Part shown: one piece after another, positions 1 through 6,182 of the stretch
Position numbering within the stretch: position 1 is the stretch's first letter
Layout: every line of letters begins with the position of its first letter
DNA from: Chloroflexota bacterium
GTDB lineage: Bacteria > Chloroflexota > Anaerolineae > Aggregatilineales > UBA2796
Reading direction: 5' to 3'
DNA length: 19,458 nucleotides
Assembly (NCBI GenBank): GCA_017743585.1
Contig: JAGHYP010000012.1
Location: 1 to 19,458 of the forward strand
The notes under the pieces: model-generated
What the model was told of the DNA's origin: nothing
The model's database searches: none
What the model saw: only the letters and a program-made list of their open reading frames with translations
Position numbers and translations under genes: made by a program

Positions 1-210
1 CCTGAGCATTTTGGATTGCGCGCCGTACCGCATAAGGTGGTGATAGACGAGCAGGCGCTCGCGCGCAAGATTCAGGCGAGCGCCTGCTATCGCTCGCAGG
101 TGGATAGCTTCTGGGCGGATTTGGATGAGCTAGAGCGCGTCTTTCGCGATTATCACGCGCTCAACGGCGGCGAGCTGTGCTACTGCGCGCAGCTGCGCGG
201 CGAGGATTAG
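1..210 (+). CDS. C-terminal fragment of a probable PIG-L (LmbE-like) deacetylase
   Basis: The frame is open from the first base to the TAG at 208-210, so this is the 3' end of a gene that starts outside the window; the TTG at 16 is only an internal codon. The 69 visible residues contain KIQASACYRSQVDSFW followed by an acidic helix and an FRDYH / GGE ending. This resembles the C-terminal helix of PIG-L/LmbE de-N-acetylases, where a Lys-Ile-x-Ala-x-x-x-Tyr/His-x-Ser-Gln stretch is common. The catalytic PxxDD and HxxH motifs would lie upstream and cannot be checked, so the family call is tentative. The gene is convergent with the anti-sigma kinase, with only 3 nt between the two stop codons. Confidence 0.45.
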   Translation, partial: PEHFGLRAVPHKVVIDEQALARKIQASACYRSQVDSFWADLDELERVFRDYHALNGGELCYCAQLRGED

Positions 211-213
211 TCC

Positions 214-675
214 TCAGGATGATAGCAGTGGCGCGGCGTGCGGCTGCTCGCCGACGTTTGGATTGTGTCGCGTCATGATCAGCGTGTTGCGCCCGTTGCG
301 ATACTCGTATTGCACAGTATCCATCAGCTCTTGGATGAAGAACCAGCCTAAGCCGCCGAGCCGGCGCTCGGTCAAAGGCGCGCTGCGATCAGGCATCGGC
401 AGCGTGGTCGGATCGAAAGGCGGACTCTCGTCGTAAATGGTGATGCGGAAAGCGCCCGGCAGCGTCTGGCAGACGATCTCGATGCGCCCTTGCATGCCGT
501 GTTTGCCGTAGCCATGCTCGATGATGTTGGCGCACCATTCCTCAGCGGCGAGTTCGCAATCATCGGCTTGCTTGTCGCTCAAGCCTGCCAGCCGCGCCGA
601 TTCGCGCACAAACTGGCACGCTTCTGGCACGTGCGCCAGCGCGCCCTGCAAGATGAGACGCCGTTCCTGCGGCAT
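214..675 (-). CDS. RsbW/SpoIIAB-type serine-protein kinase (anti-sigma factor, HATPase_c_2)
   Basis: This 153-residue protein is about the size of RsbW/SpoIIAB kinases, which bind and inhibit a sigma factor (or another partner) and phosphorylate a STAS antagonist. The GHKL fold is readable: N-box ELAAEEWCANIIEHGY at 41-56 with the metal-ligand Asn at 50, G1 box YDESPPFDP at 81-89, and G2 box RRLGGLGWFFIQELMD at 104-119. The last 15 or so residues are an unstructured tail. It lies 20 nt after the STAS gene stop on the same strand, the usual antagonist-kinase pairing. The ATG at 675 lacks a strong ribosome site, and no better in-frame start is seen before the STAS stop, so translation may be coupled. 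No sigma factor gene lies nearby, so the target is unknown. Confidence 0.88.
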   Translation of the reverse strand: MPQERRLILQGALAHVPEACQFVRESARLAGLSDKQADDCELAAEEWCANIIEHGYGKHGMQGRIEIVCQTLPGAFRITIYDESPPFDPTTLPMPDRSAPLTERRLGGLGWFFIQELMDTVQYEYRNGRNTLIMTRHNPNVGEQPHAAPLLSS

Positions 676-695
676 ATGGTCGCAGCTCTGCGCCC

Positions 696-1028
696 TCAGA
701 AGCTGCTCACAGCCTCAATCTGCGTCGGGAAAACTTGGAGTAGCTCTAGCAAGCCCGCCAGCTGCAGCACGTCGCGCACGCGATGCGATGGACCGGCAAT
801 GCGCAAATCGCCGCCGCTGCTGCGCACCTTCTTGGCTGCCGAGACGAGCTCGCGCAGCCCTGCGCTGCTGATGTACTCCACGTTGCTCAGATCAATCACA
901 AGGCGATTGCGGCCGGAATCGATCTGTTCGTTCAGCGCTTCGCCCAGTTTTGTCGCGCTCAGGCTATCCACGCGCCCTGAGACTTCGATGAGCATGACGC
1001 GGCGCATCTCGGAGACACTGACTTGCAT
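696..1028 (-). CDS. STAS-domain anti-sigma factor antagonist (RsbV/SpoIIAA-like)
   Basis: This single STAS domain of 110 residues is the usual partner of an RsbW-type kinase. The hallmark DLSNVEYISSAGLREL is present. The second Ser of ISSAGL is the expected phosphorylation site; the preceding Ser replaces the common Asp. Unphosphorylated STAS protein normally binds the kinase and frees its target. I place the start at the ATG at 1028 because TTGAGG sits 9 nt before it. The upstream in-frame TTG at 1043 would give five more residues but lacks comparable support. The kinase gene follows after 20 nt, so the two form an operon, probably driven by the TATAAT element at 1081-1086. Confidence 0.9.
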   Translation of the reverse strand: MQVSVSEMRRVMLIEVSGRVDSLSATKLGEALNEQIDSGRNRLVIDLSNVEYISSAGLRELVSAAKKVRSSGGDLRIAGPSHRVRDVLQLAGLLELLQVFPTQIEAVSSF

Positions 1029-1080
1029 GACTTTTCGCCTCAATGCGTCGAGGAATCATCAAGGATATCGTCAAGCGCGC

Positions 1081-1112
1081 ATTATACCCTGAGCGCTGGG
1101 GCCGCCGAGCAA
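1081..1112 (-). promoter_or_regulatory. Candidate promoter for the STAS-kinase operon
   Basis: On the minus strand a perfect TATAAT (1081-1086) lies about 53 nt before the STAS ATG. A TTGCTC element like that of ssb and ccmC lies at 1107-1112, but the 20-nt spacer is longer than ideal, so the -35 assignment is weak. The rest of the 1044-1246 gap holds no other feature I can support, and no hairpin with a T run follows the upstream regulator gene. Confidence 0.45.
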
Positions 1113-1246
1113 ACTGTCTGTCAGAGCAGTTGTGGCGCGCCGACCGAGTCATGCCGAGCAGCGCCGCAAGTACGCGAGCGCAGTCGCTGATCCGCGCGCG
1201 ACATGGCTCAATCAAACTGAGCGGCGCAGCAGGGTGGGTGCGGGCG

Positions 1247-2086
1247 TCACTCACCTTGCTCCTTGGCGAGCGCAGAGGCAAGCTGCGCACAGAGCAGCTC
1301 TAGCATGATCACATGCTCTTGGCTGATGCTATCAGGCGGCTCGCGAAAGGCGATCACCACGCCGAAGCGCATCTCCTGACCGACGGGCACAGCGACCGCT
1401 GCGCCAAAGCGCCCTTTTTCCAGCAAAAAGTGCGAGTGATCGCTTCCGCGCGCCGCGATCTGGCTCTTGCCGCTGCGCGCGACTTTGCCGATCAAACTGT
1501 TTGCATCGGCGCGCTGTGGCATAGCGTTCATCACGGCGTTATCGCCCATCTGCGCAGTCAGCGCGAGCGTATCGCGACCTGCCTCAACTGCGTAGAAGGC
1601 GACGTGATCGTAGCCTAAGTCCATGATCGCCTTGACGGCAGCCTGCTGCTTGCCCAGCCCTTTGCTGGCTTTGGCGAGCGCTTTGGCGAGATTGCGGATC
1701 GGCGGCAAGGCGTCAGCGCGGACGGTCTCAAGGCGGCGCTCCTCGACAAGGCGCTTGATCTTGCGGATGAGTTCGTTATCTTTGAAAGGCGTCGTCGAGA
1801 TGTCGTCGGCGCGCCCGGGCAATCCGAAGTCCGCTTCTTCGTCAACGGTCAGGATCAGCAGGCGCGGCTTCTCAAGGCGCACGGCGCGGATCAGCTCGAA
1901 GGTGTCGCCCAAGGCGTTATCTGCCACGAAGACGTCGAAGTGTTTGTCAGGATCGCGCAACATTTCCTGAGCGCTTTCCAAGCTCGTGGTGTAAGTTGCC
2001 TTCAGGCTAGGCTCTTTGGCGAGATTCTCACGGTAGCGCGCTACCGAGGCAACGTGGGTAGCCACCAACACGCTGATCGTACTCAT
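1247..2086 (-). CDS. Receiver-like domain plus GAF domain regulatory protein
   Basis: The protein has 279 residues. Residues 1-115 fold-match a response-regulator receiver: Asp56 in DVFVADNAL is the phosphoacceptor position and Thr80 ends LLILT. However, the N-terminal acidic pair is replaced by ATHVA, and the conserved Lys before Pro-Phe is Thr99 (TTPF). It is therefore probably a pseudo-receiver that is not conventionally phosphorylated. Residues of about 130-275 look like a GAF sensor domain, ending in a helix that resembles GAF C-termini. No DNA-binding output is present. It lies upstream of the STAS/kinase pair on the same strand, so it may feed that partner switch, but a separate promoter lies between them. 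The start at 2086 is firm: GAGGTGA precedes the ATG by 9 nt. Confidence 0.78.
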   Translation of the reverse strand: MSTISVLVATHVASVARYRENLAKEPSLKATYTTSLESAQEMLRDPDKHFDVFVADNALGDTFELIRAVRLEKPRLLILTVDEEADFGLPGRADDISTTPFKDNELIRKIKRLVEERRLETVRADALPPIRNLAKALAKASKGLGKQQAAVKAIMDLGYDHVAFYAVEAGRDTLALTAQMGDNAVMNAMPQRADANSLIGKVARSGKSQIAARGSDHSHFLLEKGRFGAAVAVPVGQEMRFGVVIAFREPPDSISQEHVIMLELLCAQLASALAKEQGE

Positions 2087-2120
2087 GATGCCCGCTCACC
2101 TCAGCGCCGCACGCGACTAT

Positions 2121-2144
2121 CGGTGATATCTTTGCATATCGGCG
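2121..2144. promoter_or_regulatory. Palindrome overlapping the predicted start of transcription
   Basis: An inverted repeat, GATAT (2125-2129) and ATATC (2136-2140) with a 6-nt centre and flanking CG/CG, covers roughly +1 to +20 of the leftward promoter. The position fits a repressor operator. The arms are short, so chance is not excluded. Confidence 0.25.
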
Positions 2145-2146
2145 CG

Positions 2147-2176
2147 ATTATAGGCAATCAGCAGGCAGCGCGGCAA
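2147..2176 (-). promoter_or_regulatory. Promoter of the receiver-GAF gene
   Basis: On the minus strand TTGCCG (2171-2176), an 18-nt spacer and a perfect TATAAT (2147-2152) predict transcription starting near 2140, about 54 nt before the ATG at 2086. Confidence 0.6.
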
Positions 2177-2253
2177 GAGCCTACAGCAAGCTGAATTTGT
2201 CAGAGGCAGTGTCAGAGCAGGCGCTGACGGATTCAGGCTCTCTCGGCGCGCGG

Positions 2254-2282
2254 TTGCCAAGCGCCTTCAGCTCGGATACACT
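2254..2282 (+). promoter_or_regulatory. Candidate promoter for gatC and the response regulator
   Basis: TTGCCA (2254-2259), a 17-nt spacer and TACACT (2277-2282) lie about 65 nt before the gatC ATG. The -35 matches five of six consensus bases, the -10 four of six. Confidence 0.4.
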
Positions 2283-2346
2283 TGCCGCAAACGACCGAGG
2301 CAGCGCAGGGCTGCAGAAATGACTGGAAACTTATCGCGAGGTGACT

Positions 2347-2637
2347 ATGAGACTGAGCCGCGAAGAAGTGTTGCAAATCGCAGAGCTAGCCAAGCTGAGC
2401 CTGACCGAGAGCGAGGTGACTGCCTATGCCGAGCAGCTCTCGGCAGTTTTGGAATACGCCTCGCGCCTTGAGCAGCTTGATACATCCGATATCCCGCCGA
2501 CAGCGAGCGTCTTGCCGTTGCAAAACGTCATGCGCGATGACGTGGTGCGTCCCTCTCTGCCGCGCGAGCTGGCGATCGCAAACGCGGCGGACGCTATCGA
2601 AGGGCAATTCCGCGTTGACGCTGTGCTGGAAGAGTAG
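2347..2637 (+). CDS. gatC: Asp-tRNA(Asn)/Glu-tRNA(Gln) amidotransferase subunit C
   Basis: The 96-residue product has the normal GatC length. GatC is the small subunit that stabilises GatA within GatCAB, which converts misacylated Glu-tRNA(Gln) or Asp-tRNA(Asn) to the amidated form. The N-terminus LSREEVLQIAELAKLSLTE is the classic GatC opening. It is followed by the EQL..VLEYASRLEQLDTSDIPPTAS segment and the DDVVRPSLPRE stretch typical of the family. The ATG at 2347 is preferred over the in-frame GTG at 2341, because GAGGTGA directly precedes the ATG at workable spacing and the GTG is part of that site. gatA and gatB are not adjacent, so the complex is encoded at scattered loci. The next gene begins 24 nt after the stop. 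Confidence 0.95.
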   Translation: MRLSREEVLQIAELAKLSLTESEVTAYAEQLSAVLEYASRLEQLDTSDIPPTASVLPLQNVMRDDVVRPSLPRELAIANAADAIEGQFRVDAVLEE

Positions 2638-2661
2638 CTTTTCATCATGTTGCGAGGCCAG

Positions 2662-3522
2662 ATGCTCAAAAAGCGCCTGCTGCTCATCGAAGATGATTTT
2701 GACATAGCGGAGATGCTGCAGACCTACTTCTCGGCGCAGGGTTACCAGCTCTTCAATGCCTACAGCGGCAAAGAAGGGATTGCCATAGCGCGCGCCAAGT
2801 CGCCCAACCTGATCTTGTTGGACGTGATGCTGCCCGATATGGACGGCTTCGATGTCTGCAGAAGCTTGCGCACAACGCCGCTGACCAAATACATCCCGAT
2901 CATCTTCTTGACGCAACGCGACCGACGCGCCGACAAAGTGGCAGGTCTAGAGCTGGGCGCCGACGACTACATCACCAAGCCGTTCGATATCGAAGAGCTG
3001 CGCTTGCGCGTGCAAGGCTCGTTGCGGCGTGCCAGCCGCGAGGCGCTGACCGATGAGCGGACAGGCTTGCCAACTGGCGCCGCCATTGCTGAAGCTGAGC
3101 GCGCCTTCGCAGCGCGCACTGGCTGGTATCGCCTACAGATCACCCTGAACAACTTCGGCGCGTTCCGCGAGCGCTACAGCTTCGTGGCAGCAGATGAGGT
3201 GCTGAACTTTTTCAGTCGCGCCCTCGCCGAGTGCTTGGCGCTACACGGCACACCAGAAGATTTTGCCGCTATGCACAGCGAGACATGCTACAGCGTCTTC
3301 ACCTTCGCGCCGCAAGTTTCAGCGCTCATCTCAGCGCTTCAAGATAAGCTGAAAGCAGGCTTCCCGACCTTTTACAATTTCGCTGATCGCGAGCGCGGCT
3401 ACCTGATCGTCCAAGATAGCGAGTCGGGCGCGCGGCATGTGCCGTTGCTCTCAGCTGAGATCAGCATCTTAGAATACAAAGCGCCGACCGCGAGCGATAG
3501 GCCGCGAGCAGCCAGCGCTTGA
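2662..3522 (+). CDS. Response regulator with degenerate GGDEF-like output domain
   Basis: The product has 286 residues from the ATG at 2662, chosen because GAGG lies 4 nt upstream; an in-frame ATG at 2647 would add five residues but has no clear ribosome site. Numbering from 2647, the receiver is intact: Glu15-Asp16-Asp17, phosphoacceptor Asp59 in LILLDVMLPDMDG, Thr89, and Lys111 in ITKPF. After a short linker, LTDERTGLPTGAAIAEA matches the opening of GGDEF domains (LTGLPNR). Where the GG(D/E)EF loop should be, the sequence is roughly HSETCYSVF, so diguanylate cyclase activity is not expected. The domain may bind a partner or nucleotide, or be decaying. The gene follows gatC closely and probably shares its transcript. 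No histidine kinase is nearby. Confidence 0.82.
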   Translation: MLKKRLLLIEDDFDIAEMLQTYFSAQGYQLFNAYSGKEGIAIARAKSPNLILLDVMLPDMDGFDVCRSLRTTPLTKYIPIIFLTQRDRRADKVAGLELGADDYITKPFDIEELRLRVQGSLRRASREALTDERTGLPTGAAIAEAERAFAARTGWYRLQITLNNFGAFRERYSFVAADEVLNFFSRALAECLALHGTPEDFAAMHSETCYSVFTFAPQVSALISALQDKLKAGFPTFYNFADRERGYLIVQDSESGARHVPLLSAEISILEYKAPTASDRPRAASA

Positions 3523-3549
3523 CGCACCTCACGAGCCTCTCCTGCTCGC

Positions 3550-3720
3550 TCACTGCTCTTGATCGTCCTCGAGGCGCTTCAAGAGCTCTGCCTCTTGGCG
3601 CAAACGGCGCGCCTTCAGGACGAGGTAAGCTACTGTGAGCGCCATGATGATGCCCGCCGCTACGTAGCCCAAGATCATGTACTCAATGTTGCTCGGGGTA
3701 GAGGCTTCCATCCCGATCAT
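3550..3720 (-). CDS. ccmD: CcmD-like haem exporter small subunit
   Basis: This small gene of 56 codons begins inside the stop of ccmC (ATGA, 3717-3720). The product has a short N-terminus, one membrane helix at about residues 13-36 (EYMILGYVAAGIIMALTVAY), then a highly charged KARRLRQEAELLKRLE tail. That is the standard CcmD plan: one TM helix followed by a basic/coiled cytoplasmic tail ending in acidic residues. CcmD assists release of haem-loaded CcmE from the CcmABC complex. A second Met at residue 4 (3711) has AAGG 9 nt upstream and could be the true start. Identity rests on topology and on the position after ccmC, since CcmD sequences are poorly conserved. Confidence 0.8.
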   Translation of the reverse strand: MIGMEASTPSNIEYMILGYVAAGIIMALTVAYLVLKARRLRQEAELLKRLEDDQEQ

Positions 3721-4505
3721 CCTTGCTTAGCGAGCAGGCGCGCTTTCAGCGCTTGCAAGCGCGCCGCAGTGTTTTCAAGCCGCACGCGATGCCACGTCAA
3801 CACCACGGCTGCCATGCACCACCATACCATCGCCACGCCCATTGTCGCGCCGATTCGCGGGTCAGTGCGCACTTCAAATTCGCCTTGCGCCGTCGGATTC
3901 GCCACGCTCGGGCCGATCACCACAGGATGCAAGGTGTCATCGCGCACGCGCGGGATCAAGAAAACGTAGATGACGCTGGCGAAAGCGATGATGCCATACA
4001 CAGCCGCGAAACGCGCTCTGCGATCGGGGTCTTCAATCGCGCCGCGCAGCGTCAAGTAGGCCGCATACATCAGCCACATGACCGCCATGCTGTTCAGGCG
4101 CGGATCAGCCGTCCACCACGTATTCCAGATCGGGCGCGCCCAAGCCGAGCCCGTCACAAGGCAGACCGTCATCAGCGGCAAGCCGATCTCAACGCTGCTG
4201 ACTGCCAGACGATCCCACTTGGCGTTGTGCGTGAACAGGTAGGCAGCGCCAGCGATCACTGTGATGAAGAATGCTACCGAGCCGCCTGCGTACGAAGAGA
4301 CATGCACGTAGAACAGGCGCTGTACATGCCCTTGTACAGCATCCGTGCCGGCATAGAAAAAAGCCATGTAGAGCATCACGAACATGCTCAAAAACGTGAC
4401 CACGCTCAAGCCAAAGAGCAAGCGCGTGCGCCAGACGGGATACTCGGCTGCCAAGGGTTGCGCAGGCGCGCTGAGCGCATCGCCAGTGGCTCGGATAGTT
4501 GCCAT
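3717..4505 (-). CDS. ccmC: Cytochrome c maturation protein CcmC (haem handling)
   Basis: This 262-residue integral membrane protein has six hydrophobic segments. CcmC presents haem to the chaperone CcmE during system I cytochrome c biogenesis. The WWD signature reads GSAWARPIWNTWWTADPRLN at 119-138, with Ala where many homologues have Trp before Asp-Pro-Arg-Leu. The two external haem-ligand histidines are visible at His68 (FYVHV) and His193 (DTLHP). An N-terminal extension of about 25 residues precedes the first helix. AGGAGA stands 9 nt before the ATG, which fixes the start. ccmD overlaps its stop by 4 nt. ccmA, ccmB, ccmE and ccmF are not in this window. A TTGCTC-N17-TATGAT promoter lies just upstream. 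Confidence 0.93.
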   Translation of the reverse strand: MATIRATGDALSAPAQPLAAEYPVWRTRLLFGLSVVTFLSMFVMLYMAFFYAGTDAVQGHVQRLFYVHVSSYAGGSVAFFITVIAGAAYLFTHNAKWDRLAVSSVEIGLPLMTVCLVTGSAWARPIWNTWWTADPRLNSMAVMWLMYAAYLTLRGAIEDPDRRARFAAVYGIIAFASVIYVFLIPRVRDDTLHPVVIGPSVANPTAQGEFEVRTDPRIGATMGVAMVWWCMAAVVLTWHRVRLENTAARLQALKARLLAKQG

Positions 4506-4552
4506 TGTTCAGAATCTCCTAAAAACTACACAGGCTCTCAGATTCGCTCAGA

Positions 4553-4581
4553 ATCATAACATTGTTAGTTCACCAGAGCAA
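4553..4581 (-). promoter_or_regulatory. Promoter of ccmC-ccmD
   Basis: On the minus strand TTGCTC (4576-4581), a 17-nt spacer and TATGAT (4553-4558) lie about 47 nt before the ccmC ATG. The -35 is identical to the one at ssb. Confidence 0.6.
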
Positions 4582-5153
4582 GCGCCCGTCATCTTTCCTT
4601 TTCCTTCCGAGGAACGGCAAGGCTGCAACGGGTTGAGCGGCGTCCATGTAAGCGCAGATCAAGCGCAGATTAAGATGCTTGAAGATGCTTGTGAATGCGC
4701 CGCCATCAGATGCCTGACCGAATTGCGGTTGAGCGCGCTTTCACCAAGCCTGCTGAATCGCACACAGGGCGCTCGTGTTATGGCAGGGGGCGCGCCGAGC
4801 GCTTGTGCGCAGAGGGGCAAGAGCAGATTGGCGCTGCACACGGCGACCGCGTTCGCGATCCCAAGCTGCGCAGGCGCGCGCAACGGGGTCGGGTCTAAGC
4901 GTGGCAGGAACGGTATGTGTGACAAGCAACGGGAAAGCGAGCGCGCTGAGCAAAATGAGCCGCCTCAAGCGCAAGCCGAGGCGATTGAGCCGAGCCAACT
5001 GATTGAACGCCGCGCGCCCGATTGGATTGCGCACCGCGCACTGCGCTCAGCAGCCGCTCTCAACGCGACGCCGATCGCTTTGCCCGATCGGCGAGCCAAT
5101 TCTCGGCAAATCTCGGCTGCTCATAGATCCGATCGCACAGCGATATGACCACC
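4582..5153. other. Gene-poor stretch between ccmC and ssb
   Basis: I see no supported gene here. Several overlapping open frames exist on both strands, but none has a ribosome site or a recognisable domain. On the minus strand two different frames carry hydrophobic stretches (for example LILLSALAFPLLV near 4940 and IANAVAVCSANLLLPL near 4845). This could be a decayed, frameshifted membrane protein, but nothing identifies it. The only structured element I can point to is a pair of short tandem duplications at 4650-4691. No terminator-like hairpin with a T run follows the end of ssb. Confidence 0.5.
4650..4691 (+). repeat. Two adjacent short tandem duplications
   Basis: AAGCGCAGAT plus one variable base is repeated at 4650-4660 and 4661-4671. 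AAGATGCTTG follows twice at 4672-4681 and 4682-4691. The four units lie back to back without spacers in the non-coding stretch upstream of ccmC. Confidence 0.75.
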
Positions 5154-5597
5154 TCAGAACGGCAGCTCGTCTGCGTCTTCTTCGAGAATCTCCTCAGCCG
5201 CTGCCGAAGAGCCGGCCTCGCCGCTCGCCGCGTGTGCTGCCACATCATCTGTCTCGCTATCTGCTGCCTCGCCTCGCGCGCTCAGCAGCCTGAACTCGCT
5301 CGCCGTTATCTCCAGAGACGCAACCGGCTGGCCGTCGCGAGCGATGTATGCGCTCGCACTCACCTCGCCGACCAGCAAGATGCGCTGCCCTTTCTTGACC
5401 AGCTGCGAAGCGGTCTCGGCGCGGTCGCGCCAGAGGGTCACGCGGAACCAAGTCGTCTTCTGCGAGCGCTGCTCGCCGCGCCCTGTCACCTTGCTGACCG
5501 CCACAGAGAAGGTGCAAACCGGCACGCCGTCACTCGTGTATTTGAATTCAGGATCGCGCCCAACATGCCCGACGATGATCAACTGCTGAAAAGTCAT
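5154..5597 (-). CDS. ssb: Single-stranded DNA-binding protein
   Basis: The 147-residue protein coats ssDNA during replication, repair and recombination. The OB fold spans about residues 1-105, opening MTFQQLIIVGHVGRDPEFKY, with WFRVTLWRDRAE and KKGQRILLVGEVSASAY in the expected order. A low-complexity linker rich in Ala, Glu, Asp and Ser follows. The acidic tip ends DADELPF, equivalent to the DDDIPF tail that recruits partner proteins. GGAAGGA lies 9 nt before the ATG at 5597, confirming the start. The gene stands alone on its strand, diverging from yajC. A GAAC-N4-GTTC palindrome lies inside its promoter, suggesting SOS control. Confidence 0.96.
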   Translation of the reverse strand: MTFQQLIIVGHVGRDPEFKYTSDGVPVCTFSVAVSKVTGRGEQRSQKTTWFRVTLWRDRAETASQLVKKGQRILLVGEVSASAYIARDGQPVASLEITASEFRLLSARGEAADSETDDVAAHAASGEAGSSAAAEEILEEDADELPF

Positions 5598-5676
5598 AGC
5601 TTGCTGTCCTTCCGGCTACCTTGCAATGCGCCTTGCGAGCCGTCAGGTAGCGCTCGGCGATAGGCTCGCTGCATAG

Positions 5677-5705
5677 ATTATAGAACGTATGTTCACAATG
5701 AGCAA
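5677..5705 (-). promoter_or_regulatory. Promoter of ssb
   Basis: On the minus strand TTGCTC (5700-5705), a 17-nt spacer and a perfect TATAAT (5677-5682) lie about 80 nt before the ssb ATG. The spacer contains the palindrome at 5683-5694. Confidence 0.7.
5683..5694. promoter_or_regulatory. Candidate LexA/DinR-type SOS box
   Basis: Read on the ssb strand, the site is GAACATACGTTC, which matches every core position of the Firmicutes DinR consensus CGAACRNRYGTTYC (the outermost base on each side differs). It abuts the -10 element and sits wholly within the -35/-10 spacer, where a bound repressor would exclude RNA polymerase. ssb is an SOS gene in several bacteria. The LexA specificity of this organism is unknown. 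Confidence 0.55.
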
Positions 5706-5729
5706 GAGGCGATTTTTCCACCACGCCCT

Positions 5730-5735
5730 TATAAT
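5730..5735 (+). promoter_or_regulatory. Candidate -10 element for the yajC operon
   Basis: A perfect TATAAT lies 37 nt before the yajC ATG, divergent from the ssb promoter. No convincing -35 lies 16-18 nt upstream. A CTCTAGAG palindrome (5739-5746) and a second CTAGAG (5754-5759) follow directly, near the predicted transcription start. Confidence 0.4.
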
Positions 5736-5772
5736 TCACTCTAGAGCTGTACGCTAGAGAGGTATCCCCTGC

Positions 5773-6120
5773 ATGGGTGAGTTCATCGCATTCTCGTTTG
5801 TGATATTGCTGGTGTTGGCTGCCTACTGGTCATTCGTGATCATGCCACGCCAGAGCATGTTCCGCAAGCACAACAAATACGTGCGCACGCTCAGCGCTGG
5901 CGATGAGGTGATCACGGCAGGCGGGCTGGTTGGCACGCTGACGCGCATGGAAGCCGACCGCGGCATCGCTTACGTGCAGATCGCCGACGGCGTGGAAGTG
6001 AAAGTGCTGACCACTGCGCTGAGCCGCCCCTTCGATCCCGAAGAAGTGGCGATCACGGCGAATCTGGGCGTCGATCCGACCGCCGATCAGCGCTTGCGGC
6101 AGCGCAGCACGCAACACTAG
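5773..6120 (+). CDS. yajC: Preprotein translocase subunit YajC
   Basis: The 115-residue protein has one N-terminal membrane helix (about residues 4-24, IAFSFVILLVLAAYWSFVIM). The family core follows: KHNKYVRTLSAGDEVITAGG and LVGTLTRMEADRGIAYVQIADGVEVKVL. YajC is an accessory subunit of the SecDF complex that supports Sec-dependent export. GAGGT precedes the ATG by 9 nt. secD and secF do not follow; instead the gene leads into the murJ-like flippase gene after 62 nt, in the same direction. The family call is based on the clear GDxVxTxGG / GxV motif pair. Confidence 0.93.
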   Translation: MGEFIAFSFVILLVLAAYWSFVIMPRQSMFRKHNKYVRTLSAGDEVITAGGLVGTLTRMEADRGIAYVQIADGVEVKVLTTALSRPFDPEEVAITANLGVDPTADQRLRQRSTQH

Positions 6121-6182
6121 GCACGCAGCGCACAGTGTGCTATGCTCAGGCAGCTTTGCTGCAGCGCAGGCGTGGCACACTT

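Noticed and set aside
4659..5034. Two overlapping minus-strand frames with hydrophobic stretches, possibly a frameshifted membrane protein
   Set aside because: No ribosome site, no recognisable motif, and the frame would have to switch more than once; treated as non-coding.
4384..5148. A 254-codon plus-strand frame
   Set aside because: Antisense to ccmC at its start, with composition of a shadow frame (Arg/Ala/Ser-rich) and no domain.
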